Assembly: GCF_023061285.1 (NCBI RefSeq)
Contig: NZ_JAKGAM010000001.1
Span: forward strand, 372,001 to 436,000
Length of the DNA: 64,000 nt
Direction of reading: 5' to 3'
DNA from: Chromohalobacter nigrandesensis
Lineage (GTDB): Bacteria > Pseudomonadota > Gammaproteobacteria > Pseudomonadales > Halomonadaceae
Position numbers and translations under genes: made by a program. The stretch's first letter is position 1; every line of letters starts with the position of its first letter. Of the stretch, positions 54,064 to 63,524 are shown in pieces. The notes under the pieces are model-generated. The model searched no databases, was not told the origin of the DNA, and saw only the letters and a program-made list of their open reading frames with translations.

Positions 54064-55755
54064 CTATGTCGGCCCATCACCCGGCGCCGATTCTTTGCTG
54101 TCCTGGCTATCGCGAAGCTCGCGGCGCAGTACCTTGCCGACGTTGGTCTTGGGCAGCTCATCGCGGAACTCGATGAGCTTGGGCACCTTGTAGGCGGAGA
54201 GTTCCTGCTTGCACCAGGTGCGTAACGTCTCGGCATCCAACGCCTCGTCGCGGCTCACCACGAAGAGCTTGATCGCCTCGCCAGTGGCATCGTCGGGCAC
54301 GCCGATGGCAGCGACCTCGATCACATCCGCGTGCGTGGCCACCACGTCCTCGACCTCGTTGGGATAGACATTGAAACCGGAGACGATGATCATGTCCTTC
54401 TTGCGGTCGACGATGCGCACGTAGTCGTCGCCCTGAATCACGGCGATATCCCCGGTGCGGATCCAGCCCTCGGCGTCCAGCGTCTTGGCAGTATCTTCAG
54501 GGCGATTCCAATAGCCCTTCATCACCTGCGGCCCCTGAACGCACAGCTCGCCGGGTTCTCCCCGCGCCACCTCTTCGCCTTCCGGACCGATCACCTTGAT
54601 CGAGGTGCCGGGCACCGGCTTGCCGATGGTGCCCAGTTGAATACCGTCCGGCGGATTGACGCACACGATCGGCGAGGTCTCGGTCATACCGTAGCCTTCC
54701 AGAATCGCGCAGCCCGTGACCTCTTCCCAACGTTTCGCGGCGGCCTTGGTCAGCGCCATGCCCCCGGAAATCGTCAGCTTGAGACGCGAAAAATCCAGGG
54801 CGCGGAAGTCCTCGCGATTGCATAGCGCATTGAACAGCGTATTGAGGCCTACGAAACCGGTGTATTCGGTCTTGCGCAGCGTCTTGATGAAGCCGTCGAT
54901 ATCGCGCGGATTGGGAATCAGCACGGTGTGATTGCCGGTGACCATGGTGAACAGGCAATTCACCGTGAAGGTATAGATATGATAGACGGGCAGCGGCGCG
55001 ATGATCGTCTCGCGCCCTTCCTCGATCAGCCCGGCAATCATCTGGCGCGTTTGCAGCATGTTGGCGATCAGGTTGCGATGCGTGAGCATGGTGCCCTTGG
55101 CCACCCCCGTGGTGCCGCCGGTGTACTGCAACACGGCTACATCGTCGCTCTGGCATATGGCCGCTTCGCTCGACTGCCCTCGGCCGCGTGTCAGCGCATC
55201 GCGAAAGCGCGTCGCCTCGGGCAACGTGTAGCGCGGCACCATCTTCTTGACGTGCTTGACCACGGCATTGATCAGCGGGCGCTTGGGAAAGTCATGCATG
55301 TCGCCGAGCTCGGTCACCAGCACGTGACGAATCGCCGTGCGCGGCAGTATCCGCTCGAGCTTGTCGGCCATGTTGGCGAGGATCAGGATCGCCTTGACGT
55401 CGGCATCCTGAAATTGATGTGCCATCTCGCGCTCGGTATACAGCGGGTTGGTGTTGACCACCACCAGCCCGGCACGCATGGCACCGAAGATCGCCACGGG
55501 AAACTGCAGCACATTGGGCAACTGGATGGCGATGCGGTCTCCCGGCACGAGGTCGGTTTCCTCGCTGAGCCAAGCGGCGAAATCCCTCGAGAGGCGTTCG
55601 AGCTCCGCATAGCTCAGCGTTTGCTCCATGCAGGTGAACGCCGGCTTGTCGGCGAAGCGCCCGCAGGTGTGGGCGAACACCTCATTGACCGAGGCGAACT
55701 CTTCCATTCCTTCGAGAGGCGGACCGGAAACGACCGGCGAGGTGGCGTGGCTCAT
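54064..55755 (-). CDS. fadD: Long-chain fatty-acid CoA ligase FadD
   Basis: 563 residues from ATG 55755 (GGAGA upstream). ANL-family adenylating enzyme activating fatty acids to acyl-CoA: P-loop-like TGGTTGVAKG, GYGMTETSP, and the C-terminal GWIRTGDIA and DRKKDMI regions; catalytic Lys near the end (PKTNVGKVLRR). Provides substrates to FadE encoded at 3000-5450. A palindrome (55981-55999) related to that of fadE lies 226 bp upstream. Confidence 0.95.
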   Translation of the reverse strand: MSHATSPVVSGPPLEGMEEFASVNEVFAHTCGRFADKPAFTCMEQTLSYAELERLSRDFAAWLSEETDLVPGDRIAIQLPNVLQFPVAIFGAMRAGLVVVNTNPLYTEREMAHQFQDADVKAILILANMADKLERILPRTAIRHVLVTELGDMHDFPKRPLINAVVKHVKKMVPRYTLPEATRFRDALTRGRGQSSEAAICQSDDVAVLQYTGGTTGVAKGTMLTHRNLIANMLQTRQMIAGLIEEGRETIIAPLPVYHIYTFTVNCLFTMVTGNHTVLIPNPRDIDGFIKTLRKTEYTGFVGLNTLFNALCNREDFRALDFSRLKLTISGGMALTKAAAKRWEEVTGCAILEGYGMTETSPIVCVNPPDGIQLGTIGKPVPGTSIKVIGPEGEEVARGEPGELCVQGPQVMKGYWNRPEDTAKTLDAEGWIRTGDIAVIQGDDYVRIVDRKKDMIIVSGFNVYPNEVEDVVATHADVIEVAAIGVPDDATGEAIKLFVVSRDEALDAETLRTWCKQELSAYKVPKLIEFRDELPKTNVGKVLRRELRDSQDSKESAPGDGPT

Positions 55756-56035
55756 CGTATATCTCCGCTGACCGGGTCGACTGCATGGCGCCGACATTTA
55801 TTATTGCATCTCGAGCCTGGGTCATGCCGAAAAACACAGGCTTTCCGCAAGATAGCGCGACACCGACTACGACACCAGCCAGCTCGGCGTGCGTGATGAA
55901 ACATTGTTCGATATCTGTCGGACAACATCATTGACGGTGCCGTTTCCGTTATAACAGGTCAGTAGAAATTAAAACAGACGATTGAAACTAACGTTCAATA
56001 CCGACCCTCGACACATATTCACAGGCACCGGAAGA
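55756..56035 (-). promoter_or_regulatory. fadD upstream region
   Basis: Non-coding interval before fadD, AT-richer near 55950-56000. It contains the palindromic operator candidate and no ORF I can support; no clear -35/-10 pair was recognised. Confidence 0.4.
55981..55999. promoter_or_regulatory. Palindrome upstream of fadD, similar to that at fadE
   Basis: ATTGAAACTAACGTTCAAT: ATTGAA/TTCAAT arms around a centre with GAAAC-TAAC-GTT, matching the PsrA-type pattern. The string AAACnAnCGTT is shared exactly with the fadE site (2955-2986). Confidence 0.5.
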
Positions 56036-56036
56036 C

Positions 56037-56064
56037 AAAAAGCCCCGGCAATCATGCCGAGGCT
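56037..56064 (-). terminator. Rho-independent terminator after the VWA gene
   Basis: On the minus strand AGCCTCGGCA-TGAT-TGCCGGGGCT (one mismatch) followed by TTTT; begins 17 bp past the stop at 56082. Confidence 0.8.
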
Positions 56065-56081
56065 CTGAATCTTGCCGATGG

Positions 56082-57899
56082 TTATACCTGCGGTTCGTGC
56101 CGCCGCCGATGACGACGCCGTATTGAACGCTGACGTAACGTCCACAAGACCACTAACGCCAATAACAGCGCGGCGAACACTACCCAGGTCGTGGGGCGCT
56201 TGGCGTAGGGTTCGACTTGCGGTCGCAACGCCTGCCACTCGTCGCCGGCCTTGTCCCATAGCGCGCCGGCCATGGTGGTCAGGTTACGTTCCTCGCTCGC
56301 ATCACTTTTTTCCTCTTGGCTGGCAGCTTCGACGTCCGGCAATGCCTCGGCGCGCGGCCCCTCGTCATCGATCTCGGCGCCAGAAACGCCGATACGCGCC
56401 TCGGGGTTGAGGCGTAGCACAGGCAAGGCAATGGACCAGGAGCGGTCGTCGAGCGTCACCGTCACATCGATATCCAACGGCACCGCTTGATCGGGGTCGA
56501 TCTCCGGCAGCGCGATCTGCCATGTCCGCTCGTCATCGGGTACCACGTCGAGCGTTTCGCCCAGCAGGCTCGCCGAAATCTGCGTATTGTCGACGTTCAG
56601 GCGCGGATGCTGCGCCTCCAGCGTGACCTGCGTGGCATCGTCGTTCAGCGTCGCGGTCACGGGGGTGACGACATTGACGCCCTGCACGCGCTCGCGCGTC
56701 CAGGCGTCGCTATCGGCATTGAGTACCAGGCGGGCATTGCCTGCCTCCTCGGGCGCTGGCAGCGTCCCCGTGAAATGCCCATCGTTACCGGCTTTCAAGG
56801 ACGTGGAGGCCAGCGTTTCGTCATCGAGTCCGCGCAATTCGCCACGCAGGCGAATGTCTTCAGGCAACGTATCGCCTTCAAGGGTTTCGCCCTCGCGGGA
56901 TAGCCAAGCGTCGAGCGGTACATCGAAGCCCAGATACAGGGTCGGCGGTAAGCTGTCACTGCGCAATTGCAGCGGCGACTCGATGCTCACGCGGCTATCG
57001 CGGCCCACCTGCCCTTCGATATGCCACTCACCCGCCTGCGGCTCGGGGACGCGAATCAGGTCATAACGGGGATTGTCCTGCCAGAGGATGTCATCGGGAT
57101 GGTCGTCACGCGTATAACGCTCGCCGTCGGGACCCACCAGGGTGATCTCGGGCGCATCCTCGTCGTGAAAAATCAGCGCATTGAAGTTCTCGACTTCGTC
57201 ATCGACATCGAAACGTCCTTCCTCGAGCGGCAGTTGATCGCGAGGCACGATGCGCTCGAGTACATCGAGAAACGCCCGCAGCAATGCTTCGGGCGTTTCG
57301 GCCACCGCCGCCAAACCACCCGTGGCTTGGGATATCCGCTCGAGCAGCTCGCGATCCACGTTATGCGATAGCGCAATGGTATGCACCACCACATCATCGC
57401 GCGAGGCAAGTTCAGGCGCCAGCGAGCTCAGCAATGTCTCGCGCGACGCCGCATCACGGGTGCGTTTTTCCTCGCCACTTCCCGGCAAATCGACCATGCC
57501 ATCGGTCAACAACACCACATGGCGCTTGCCTCCTGAAGCGTCGGTGGCATCACGCAGCACCCCTTCTATATCGGTGAACTGCTGATAATCGACGAGTTGC
57601 GGCGCCAGCGACCGGGCACGCCGTCGCCATTGGGCGTCGACCTTGCCATCGGGCAAGGGATTGCGCACCTGCGAGCCGAACGTCCACACCGAACCACGCG
57701 CCTGCGAGGGCAGCAACGTCGCCGCCAGTTGCAGGGCCGAAGCGCGCAAGTTATCGGGATCATTGGCTTTCATGCTGCCCGAGACGTCGAAAATCATGCG
57801 AATATCCGGCGTCGGGGATGCGGCGGAGTCCTGTGCCCAGCCGAGGGGCGAGAGCCCCCCGCCAACACATAACAACAGCAACGCGAACAGCGCTCGCAT
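56082..57899 (-). CDS. Membrane-anchored von Willebrand factor A protein
   Basis: 605 residues from ATG 57899 with GGAAGGG upstream. Signal peptide (cleavage near GWAQD), then a vWA domain with an intact MIDAS metal site (DVSGSMKAND near residue 35-45, later LLTDGMVDLPG), a long beta-rich periplasmic region resembling Ig-like repeats (residues ~230-480), an acidic Glu/Ser linker and a C-terminal membrane segment with a basic cytoplasmic tail. Function unknown; an adhesion or envelope-sensing role is possible. Follows the small membrane protein gene by 58 bp. Confidence 0.85.
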   Translation of the reverse strand: MRALFALLLLCVGGGLSPLGWAQDSAASPTPDIRMIFDVSGSMKANDPDNLRASALQLAATLLPSQARGSVWTFGSQVRNPLPDGKVDAQWRRRARSLAPQLVDYQQFTDIEGVLRDATDASGGKRHVVLLTDGMVDLPGSGEEKRTRDAASRETLLSSLAPELASRDDVVVHTIALSHNVDRELLERISQATGGLAAVAETPEALLRAFLDVLERIVPRDQLPLEEGRFDVDDEVENFNALIFHDEDAPEITLVGPDGERYTRDDHPDDILWQDNPRYDLIRVPEPQAGEWHIEGQVGRDSRVSIESPLQLRSDSLPPTLYLGFDVPLDAWLSREGETLEGDTLPEDIRLRGELRGLDDETLASTSLKAGNDGHFTGTLPAPEEAGNARLVLNADSDAWTRERVQGVNVVTPVTATLNDDATQVTLEAQHPRLNVDNTQISASLLGETLDVVPDDERTWQIALPEIDPDQAVPLDIDVTVTLDDRSWSIALPVLRLNPEARIGVSGAEIDDEGPRAEALPDVEAASQEEKSDASEERNLTTMAGALWDKAGDEWQALRPQVEPYAKRPTTWVVFAALLLALVVLWTLRQRSIRRRHRRRHEPQV

Positions 57900-57957
57900 G
57901 ACCCTTCCTTCTTTTATAATTGCTTGCGTAATCTTGCGTAATACGGATATCAGAGTA

Positions 57958-58416
57958 TCAGTTGAGCACCGGCTCACGACGCCCGGCGGCGTCGTTCTGC
58001 GTATTTCCGCTGCGCGACTTACGCTGCTTGCCACGGCCACCGCGTGATGCGTCGTTATCACCACCGCTATTGCGACCCCGGCGCCATATCCATAACAGCG
58101 CGCCCAGCACGCCGCCTATCGCCATGCCGACCAACAACAGCGGCGTGGCCACGGCAAGTTGCCCGCCATCGCCCTGCAGCCCCCCCACAGCGACGACGAC
58201 GATGGCCGGCGCGAGACCGGAATAATGCTCTCCGTCCTCCAGCAAGGGCGAGGTAAACGGCGCTACTGCCCATAACATCCCCGCAACCGCACCGGTGACG
58301 ACCCAACGCGGCAATCTGGGCAAAAAGCGCACCCCAAGGTAGCCGGTGACCAGCACCAGCAGCGATAATACAAAGTAACTCAGCCACAACTGTGGCAAGG
58401 AATCGGAAATCAGCAT
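57958..58416 (-). CDS. Small three-span membrane protein of unknown function
   Basis: 152 residues from ATG 58416 (GAGAGGA at good spacing; ATG 58449 is an alternative). Hydrophobic spans at about 10-30, 40-55 and 85-110 are followed by a basic, Gly/Arg/Asn-rich cytoplasmic tail. Not a family I recognise. It is co-directional with the VWA gene and probably in one transcript, divergent from the oligopeptidase gene across 48 bp. Confidence 0.7.
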   Translation of the reverse strand: MLISDSLPQLWLSYFVLSLLVLVTGYLGVRFLPRLPRWVVTGAVAGMLWAVAPFTSPLLEDGEHYSGLAPAIVVVAVGGLQGDGGQLAVATPLLLVGMAIGGVLGALLWIWRRGRNSGGDNDASRGGRGKQRKSRSGNTQNDAAGRREPVLN

Positions 58417-58464
58417 CGCGTCCTCTCGCGTTCGATCTTTCTTCGACATGGTACACCGCTGCAC

Positions 58465-60561
58465 ATGAAAGCACAGCCGCACATCCCTGCGCTTCACGAC
58501 GCAACCCAACTCTCGCCGGTCGCGCGCTTCAAACGCAAGGACGATCCTCACTGGCATTGGCTGGAGAATCGTGACGATCCTGAGGTAGAGGGCCTTCTCG
58601 AGCAGGCCAACGTAGAGTCCACCGCCTGCTTCGCGCCCCTCGAGCCACTCGTCGAGACGCTCTACGCCGGCCACTTGGCGCGTCGCGAGCTGGCTGTCGA
58701 TGGCCTGCGCACGCCACTCGATCACTATACCTACTGGAGCGAGACCGCCCACGACGCCGACTATCCGGTATGGTGGCGCCACCCCAACCACGACGCGTCA
58801 CGGCGTGAATGCGTGCTCGATGTCCAGGCCCGCGCCCAAGAACACGACTTCATGGAAGTCGCCGACATGGCCATCGCCCCGGATGAAAGCTGGCTGGCGT
58901 GGACCGAAGACATCAACGGCGACGAGAATTTCGATCTCTTCCTGCGTGTCCTGCCTGACGGCGAACCTCGGCGCTTGCTGACCGACATCGGGCCCGAACT
59001 ATGCTGCGCCGAGGACAACCGCACTCTGCTGTTCACGCGTTACGACGACACGCAGCGCCCGGACAGCATCTGGCGGCTGGATATCGTAAGCGGAGAAAGC
59101 GCGTGTCTGTTCCGTGAAACGGACGCCGAGTTCTGGGTGGGGTTGGGCAAGACCCGTTCACGCGCCTGGCTGGTACTGGAAACCGCCTCCAAGGACACCT
59201 CGGAGTGCCACCTGATTCCCGCGGCAACGCCCGATACGCCGCCGCGCTGCGTACGCGAACGCGTCAAGGGCGTCGAATACGGCCTCGAGCATCGCCCCGG
59301 TCATTTCTATATTCTGCATAATCAGGGCGCGCCGCATTTCCGGCTCGACATTGCAGCCGAATCCACACCGGGCGACTGGGCACCGCTGCTCGATCATCAG
59401 GAGCACCTGACGCTGGAAGGCGTCGATGCCTTCGCCTGGGGGCTCGTCATCACCGAACGCGATCACCGCGAGGCTCAGGTGCATCTCAGCGTGGTCGCGC
59501 TCGACACGGATACGCCGGTCAAGCGGCGCCTGCCGCTGCCCGAAGCGCCCTGCAGCCTGATACTGGGCGATACACCCGATTTCGACACCCGTCTCCTGCG
59601 CCTGCACGAGGAATCGTTCACGCTGCCGCCGCGCTGGATCGAGCACGATCTCGAGACCGACGCGCGCCGTCTGCTCAAGGCCCAGCCCGTGCATGGCGAT
59701 CTTGCCCCTGAGCAACTGGTATGCCGCCGCCTGTGGGCCGAGGCTCACGACGGCGAACGCATCCCGGTCTCCGTCGTGGCGCGTGGCGATCTGATCGCGC
59801 AAGGGTCACTGCCGACGTTGCTCTATGGCTATGGCGCCTACGGGGAGGTGCTCGATCCGTGGTTCTCCGTGGCACGGCTCGAGTTGCTGTCGCGGGGCGT
59901 GGCGTTCGCCGTCGCCCATGTACGCGGCGGCGGCGACCGGGGCGAACCCTGGTACCTGGCCGGCAAACTGGCGCACAAGGAAAACAGCTTCCGCGACTTT
60001 CTCGCCGCGCGCCATGCCCTGGTGACACATGGCGTGGCGGATACCCAGCGCATCGCCGCCTATGGCGCCAGCGCCGGCGGCCTGCTGGTGGGCGCCAGCC
60101 TCAATCTCGAGCCTGATGCATTCTGTGCCGCCGTGCTCGACGTGCCGTTCGTCGATGTGCTGCGCACCATGGAAAACCCCGACCTGCCGTTGACGACCGC
60201 GGAATATAGCGAATGGGGCAACCCCAACGAGCCGGAAGCGAAACGCCGCATTCGCGACTATTCGCCCCTCGACAACCTCGTCGCGCAGCCCTATCCCACG
60301 CTGTTCCTGCAAGGCAGTTGGCACGACTCGCGCGTGCCCTATTGGGAGCCGGCCAAGCTTTACGCGCGCCTGACCGAGATCGTCTCACAACTGCCCGCCG
60401 AGCAGCGCCGCCCCATCCTCCTGCGCACCGACATGGCCGCCGGGCATGGCGGCGCCTCGGGACGCTTCAAGGCCTGGCACGACAACGCTCGCCAGGATGC
60501 CTTCCTGCTTTGGGCGCTGGGCCTCACCGACACCGAGATACCGGCTGACCGGCCACGCTGA
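58465..60561 (+). CDS. ptrB: Oligopeptidase B (S9A serine peptidase)
   Basis: 698 residues: N-terminal beta-propeller (about 80-410) and C-terminal alpha/beta hydrolase. Catalytic triad S536 (GASAGG), D621 (WHDSRVPYWEP) and H661 (AGHGGASG). Cleaves short peptides after Lys/Arg in the cytoplasm. The nucleophile motif is GASAGG where E. coli OpdB has GRSAGG, a small variation. No signal peptide. Terminated by the hairpin at 60576. Confidence 0.94.
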   Translation: MKAQPHIPALHDATQLSPVARFKRKDDPHWHWLENRDDPEVEGLLEQANVESTACFAPLEPLVETLYAGHLARRELAVDGLRTPLDHYTYWSETAHDADYPVWWRHPNHDASRRECVLDVQARAQEHDFMEVADMAIAPDESWLAWTEDINGDENFDLFLRVLPDGEPRRLLTDIGPELCCAEDNRTLLFTRYDDTQRPDSIWRLDIVSGESACLFRETDAEFWVGLGKTRSRAWLVLETASKDTSECHLIPAATPDTPPRCVRERVKGVEYGLEHRPGHFYILHNQGAPHFRLDIAAESTPGDWAPLLDHQEHLTLEGVDAFAWGLVITERDHREAQVHLSVVALDTDTPVKRRLPLPEAPCSLILGDTPDFDTRLLRLHEESFTLPPRWIEHDLETDARRLLKAQPVHGDLAPEQLVCRRLWAEAHDGERIPVSVVARGDLIAQGSLPTLLYGYGAYGEVLDPWFSVARLELLSRGVAFAVAHVRGGGDRGEPWYLAGKLAHKENSFRDFLAARHALVTHGVADTQRIAAYGASAGGLLVGASLNLEPDAFCAAVLDVPFVDVLRTMENPDLPLTTAEYSEWGNPNEPEAKRRIRDYSPLDNLVAQPYPTLFLQGSWHDSRVPYWEPAKLYARLTEIVSQLPAEQRRPILLRTDMAAGHGGASGRFKAWHDNARQDAFLLWALGLTDTEIPADRPR

Positions 60562-60575
60562 CGGCCCATAACGAC

Positions 60576-60600
60576 GAAGGCCCCGGTTGGGGCCTTCTTC
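60576..60600 (+). terminator. Terminator of ptrB
   Basis: Perfect 9-bp stem GAAGGCCCC/GGGGCCTTC with a GGTT loop followed by TTC, 15 bp after the stop codon. Confidence 0.75.
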
Positions 60601-60627
60601 ATATACCCCACCATGCCACCGACAACG

Positions 60628-61074
60628 TCATTGGCACGGGATGATGTCGATGATGTGATCTTCGAGCGCCTCGTCGGCCACCTCGCACTCGCTCACCGCG
60701 AAATGGCGGACACTCTTCTGCTTGCGATGCATGCGCTGTGCATCGCCCGCGATCAGTGGATGCCAGGCCGCGAGCTTGCGTCCCTCGGCCAATCGACGAT
60801 AGGCACACGACGCCGGCAGCCAGTGAAACGCCGCCAGGTTGTCGCGAGTCAACTTGGTGCATCCCGGCACATGCTCGAAGCGGTTTTCGTAATCGCTGCA
60901 ACGGCAAGTATCGATATCCAGCAACTGACAGGCCACGTTGAGCGTGGCGACATCGCCGCTCTCGTCGTCTTCAAGCTTGAGCAGACAACACTTCCCGCAG
61001 CCGTCGCAGAGCGCTTCCCACTCTTCATCGTCGAGCTCTTGGAGGGAAAAACGCTCCCAAAAACGTTCACGCAT
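60628..61074 (-). CDS. ycgN: YcgN-family cysteine cluster protein
   Basis: 148 residues. N-terminal cysteine cluster C23, C26, C29, C30 (CDGCGKCC) and further cysteines (C49, C57, C72, C90 region), as in the CxxCxxCC (UPF0153) proteins thought to bind a metal cluster. Ends rnd-ycgL-ycgN; starts 3 bp after ycgL. Function unknown. Confidence 0.9.
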   Translation of the reverse strand: MRERFWERFSLQELDDEEWEALCDGCGKCCLLKLEDDESGDVATLNVACQLLDIDTCRCSDYENRFEHVPGCTKLTRDNLAAFHWLPASCAYRRLAEGRKLAAWHPLIAGDAQRMHRKQKSVRHFAVSECEVADEALEDHIIDIIPCQ

Positions 61075-61077
61075 GGG

Positions 61078-61368
61078 TCAGTACCGTGCCTCGGTGGGCG
61101 CCTTGTATGAATCCAGCATGTAGGCCTCGCGCGCCGGCGGCATCTGCAGATAAAAGCCTTGTGACGCGATGGCGGCCAGCACGTCCCCGGCCTTGGCCCG
61201 CGCCAGCGGCTTGTCTTCGCTGAGCATCATCACGGTCACCGATACCGGTTTACCGAACCGCTCGAGCAGCGCTTCGGGCACATCCGTCAGTCCTCGCGCG
61301 CGATCCACGTATAAATACATCTCGTCGCGGCGCGGGCTCTTGAAGATTTCACAGAGTCGTTTGGGCAT
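61078..61368 (-). CDS. ycgL: YcgL-domain protein
   Basis: 96 residues from ATG 61368. YcgL family pattern: CEIFKSPRRDEMYLYVDRARGL at the start and GFYLQMPPAREAYML near the end. Small cytoplasmic protein of unknown role, conserved between rnd and ycgN in many gammaproteobacteria. Starts 13 bp after rnd. Confidence 0.93.
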   Translation of the reverse strand: MPKRLCEIFKSPRRDEMYLYVDRARGLTDVPEALLERFGKPVSVTVMMLSEDKPLARAKAGDVLAAIASQGFYLQMPPAREAYMLDSYKAPTEARY

Positions 61369-61381
61369 CGTCTTTCGCCTC

Positions 61382-62509
61382 TCAGTGATCGGCCAGTGCC
61401 TGGGTAAACGCCTCGGCCAGCAAGGTGCCACGCCAGCCCTGGGGCAGTGACAGCGGCACGCCGTCCAGGTCCGCCATCACCAAGGCTTCGAGGTCGCGGC
61501 GGTTGGCCAGCACCTCGGGAGCGATGTCCAAGCGTTCGGCCTCGCGGTTGACCACACTTTTGAGTGCCTTGAGCCGCGTCTTGAACGCCGCTGAATGCGG
61601 AGGTGGTAGCGGCGCCGGCAGTGCCTCTTCATCGAGGTGCGCGGCTGATTGCACCATCGCCAGCAAGGTATCGCCGTCATGTTTGATCAGTTTGGGCCGG
61701 ACGCCTTCGATGGTCGAGAGCTGATGGCGGTTGTGCGGCATCTCCACCGCGATCGCGAACAGCACCTTGTCGCTCGCCAGCCACCCACGCGGCAGATCGC
61801 GACGACGCACCTCGCCTTCGCGCCACCGCGTGAGCGCCTGATAAAGCGCCAGTTGACGCGGTTCGAGCCGCCACAACTGGCGATGACGCCGATACCACTG
61901 CTCATCGGCATCGCGGTTGCGACGATTGGCCTCGCACAGCCGCGCGCATTCCTCTTCCAGCCAGGCAAGACGCCCCTGCTGTACCAGCGCGTCGCGCTGC
62001 GCCTGCCAGACACGCGGCAGATAGACCACGTCCAGCGCGGCATAGCGTAGCTGTGCATCGGACAACGGACGCTGCAGCCAATCCGAGCGCGTTTCCTCCT
62101 TGGGCAACGCGTCGCCGGTCCATTGCTCGACCAAGCGTTGATAGCCCAGCGATGCCTGGGTACTCAGCAGGCTTTGCGCCACCTGCGTATCGGCGATTGG
62201 CGCGACGGCAATATTCGCCCAGCTCTCCAGCACTTCAAGATCTTCGCCGCTGGCATGCAGCAACTTGAGGGGGCCGTCGGCCCCCAGGAGCGCCTGCAGA
62301 GCACTATCGGCCGCCACGACTTGCGGGTCGATCAGGAAGGCCTCATGGCCGCCGGCGTAGAGCTGCACCAGCGCCGCGATGGGAAAGAACGTCGACTCGC
62401 GATGAAACTCGGTGTCCACCGCTAGCCAATCGGCGTCGGCCAGCGTCTCGCACGCCTCGGCCAGTGCGGTGGGCGTTTCCACCCAACGAATCTCGAAACT
62501 CGGGGGCAT
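61382..62509 (-). CDS. rnd: Ribonuclease D
   Basis: 375 residues, the same as E. coli RNase D. DEDD exonuclease with D32-x-E34 (AVDTEFHRES), a second Asp region near LKLLHASGEDLEVL, and Y/D in YAALDVVYLPRVW, followed by two HRDC domains. Trims tRNA 3' ends. ATG 62509 has AAGGA upstream. Heads the rnd-ycgL-ycgN operon, 28 bp past recR in the same orientation. Confidence 0.96.
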   Translation of the reverse strand: MPPSFEIRWVETPTALAEACETLADADWLAVDTEFHRESTFFPIAALVQLYAGGHEAFLIDPQVVAADSALQALLGADGPLKLLHASGEDLEVLESWANIAVAPIADTQVAQSLLSTQASLGYQRLVEQWTGDALPKEETRSDWLQRPLSDAQLRYAALDVVYLPRVWQAQRDALVQQGRLAWLEEECARLCEANRRNRDADEQWYRRHRQLWRLEPRQLALYQALTRWREGEVRRRDLPRGWLASDKVLFAIAVEMPHNRHQLSTIEGVRPKLIKHDGDTLLAMVQSAAHLDEEALPAPLPPPHSAAFKTRLKALKSVVNREAERLDIAPEVLANRRDLEALVMADLDGVPLSLPQGWRGTLLAEAFTQALADH

Positions 62510-62537
62510 CCCGTATCCTTGTTGACGATAATGAGGG

Positions 62538-63149
62538 TCAGCTCGACTCTTGCGCGAACGGCAAACGACCATTGAAGGCGCGACTCAGCGTGCCGCCGTC
62601 GACGTATTCCAGCTCGCCACCCATGGGCACGCCGTAGGCCAGGCGCGACAGACGCACGCCGGTGCCACGCAGTTGCTCGGCGATATAGTGCGCAGTGGCC
62701 TCGCCTTCCACGGTAGGATTGGTGGCCAGAATCAATTCCTCGATGGCGCCGTTTGCGAGCCGCTCATCGAGCTGATCGAGCCCGATATCTTCGGGGCCGA
62801 TGCCATCCAGCGGCGACAAATGGCCGTGGAGCACGAAATAGTGGCCGCGATAGCCGCCGGCCTGCTCGATCGCCAGCATATCGGCCGGCGATTCGACCAC
62901 ACACAACAGACCCTCATCGCGCCGCGCATCCTGGCAAATGGTGCATAACGGCGTCTCGGTCAGCGTACGGCAACGCTGACAATAGCCCACCTGCTCCAGG
63001 GCCTCGCCCAATGAGGCGACCAGACGGCGACCACCATCGCGGTCACGCTCCAGCAGATGCAGGGCCATGCGCTGCGCGGTCTTGGGGCCTACGCCCGGCA
63101 ACACCCGCAGCGTCTCCAGCAGTTGATCGACGAGGGGAGAAAACGCCAT
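62538..63149 (-). CDS. recR: Recombination mediator RecR
   Basis: 203 residues. Helix-hairpin-helix [14 protein letters not shown]4 zinc finger (C57, C60, C69, C72), then TOPRIM domain ([15 protein letters not shown]) and [12 protein letters not shown] at the end. Works with RecO/RecF to load RecA on gapped DNA. Part of dnaX-ybaB-recR, 3-bp gap after ybaB. Confidence 0.97.
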   Translation of the reverse strand: MAFSPLVDQLLETLRVLPGVGPKTAQRMALHLLERDRDGGRRLVASLGEALEQVGYCQRCRTLTETPLCTICQDARRDEGLLCVVESPADMLAIEQAGGYRGHYFVLHGHLSPLDGIGPEDIGLDQLDERLANGAIEELILATNPTVEGEATAHYIAEQLRGTGVRLSRLAYGVPMGGELEYVDGGTLSRAFNGRLPFAQESS

Positions 63150-63152
63150 CGC

Positions 63153-63479
63153 TTAGAACGGCATCTTGAAGTCTGCCGGCAGGTTCATCCCGGCGGTAAC
63201 TTCTTCCATACGCTCCTTGGATGTCGTCTCGACCTTGCGCACCGCGTCGTTGACGGCGGCGGCCAGCAAGTCCTCGAGCAACTCCTTGTCTTCTTCCATC
63301 ACCGAGGGATCGATATTGACGTTACTCACGTCGTGACGACCGTTCATGGTGACCTTGATCATGCCGGCCCCGGCCTCGCCCGTGACTTCGGTCTCGGCGA
63401 TCTCCTCCTGGACCTTCTGCATCTTTTCCTGCATTTCCTGGGCCTGTTTCATCATGTTGCCCATTCCGCCCTTCATCAT
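63153..63479 (-). CDS. ybaB: Nucleoid-associated protein YbaB/EbfC
   Basis: 108 residues. Methionine-rich helical N-terminus ([20 protein letters not shown] region), then a beta-sheet with [21 protein letters not shown], the YbaB fold. DNA-binding dimer. Located in the conserved dnaX-ybaB-recR operon. Confidence 0.96.
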   Translation of the reverse strand: MMKGGMGNMMKQAQEMQEKMQKVQEEIAETEVTGEAGAGMIKVTMNGRHDVSNVNIDPSVMEEDKELLEDLLAAAVNDAVRKVETTSKERMEEVTAGMNLPADFKMPF

Positions 63480-63524
63480 GGTCGTATCCTCAAGGAGTTC
63501 TAAAAAGTCAGAGCCGCCGACGAC

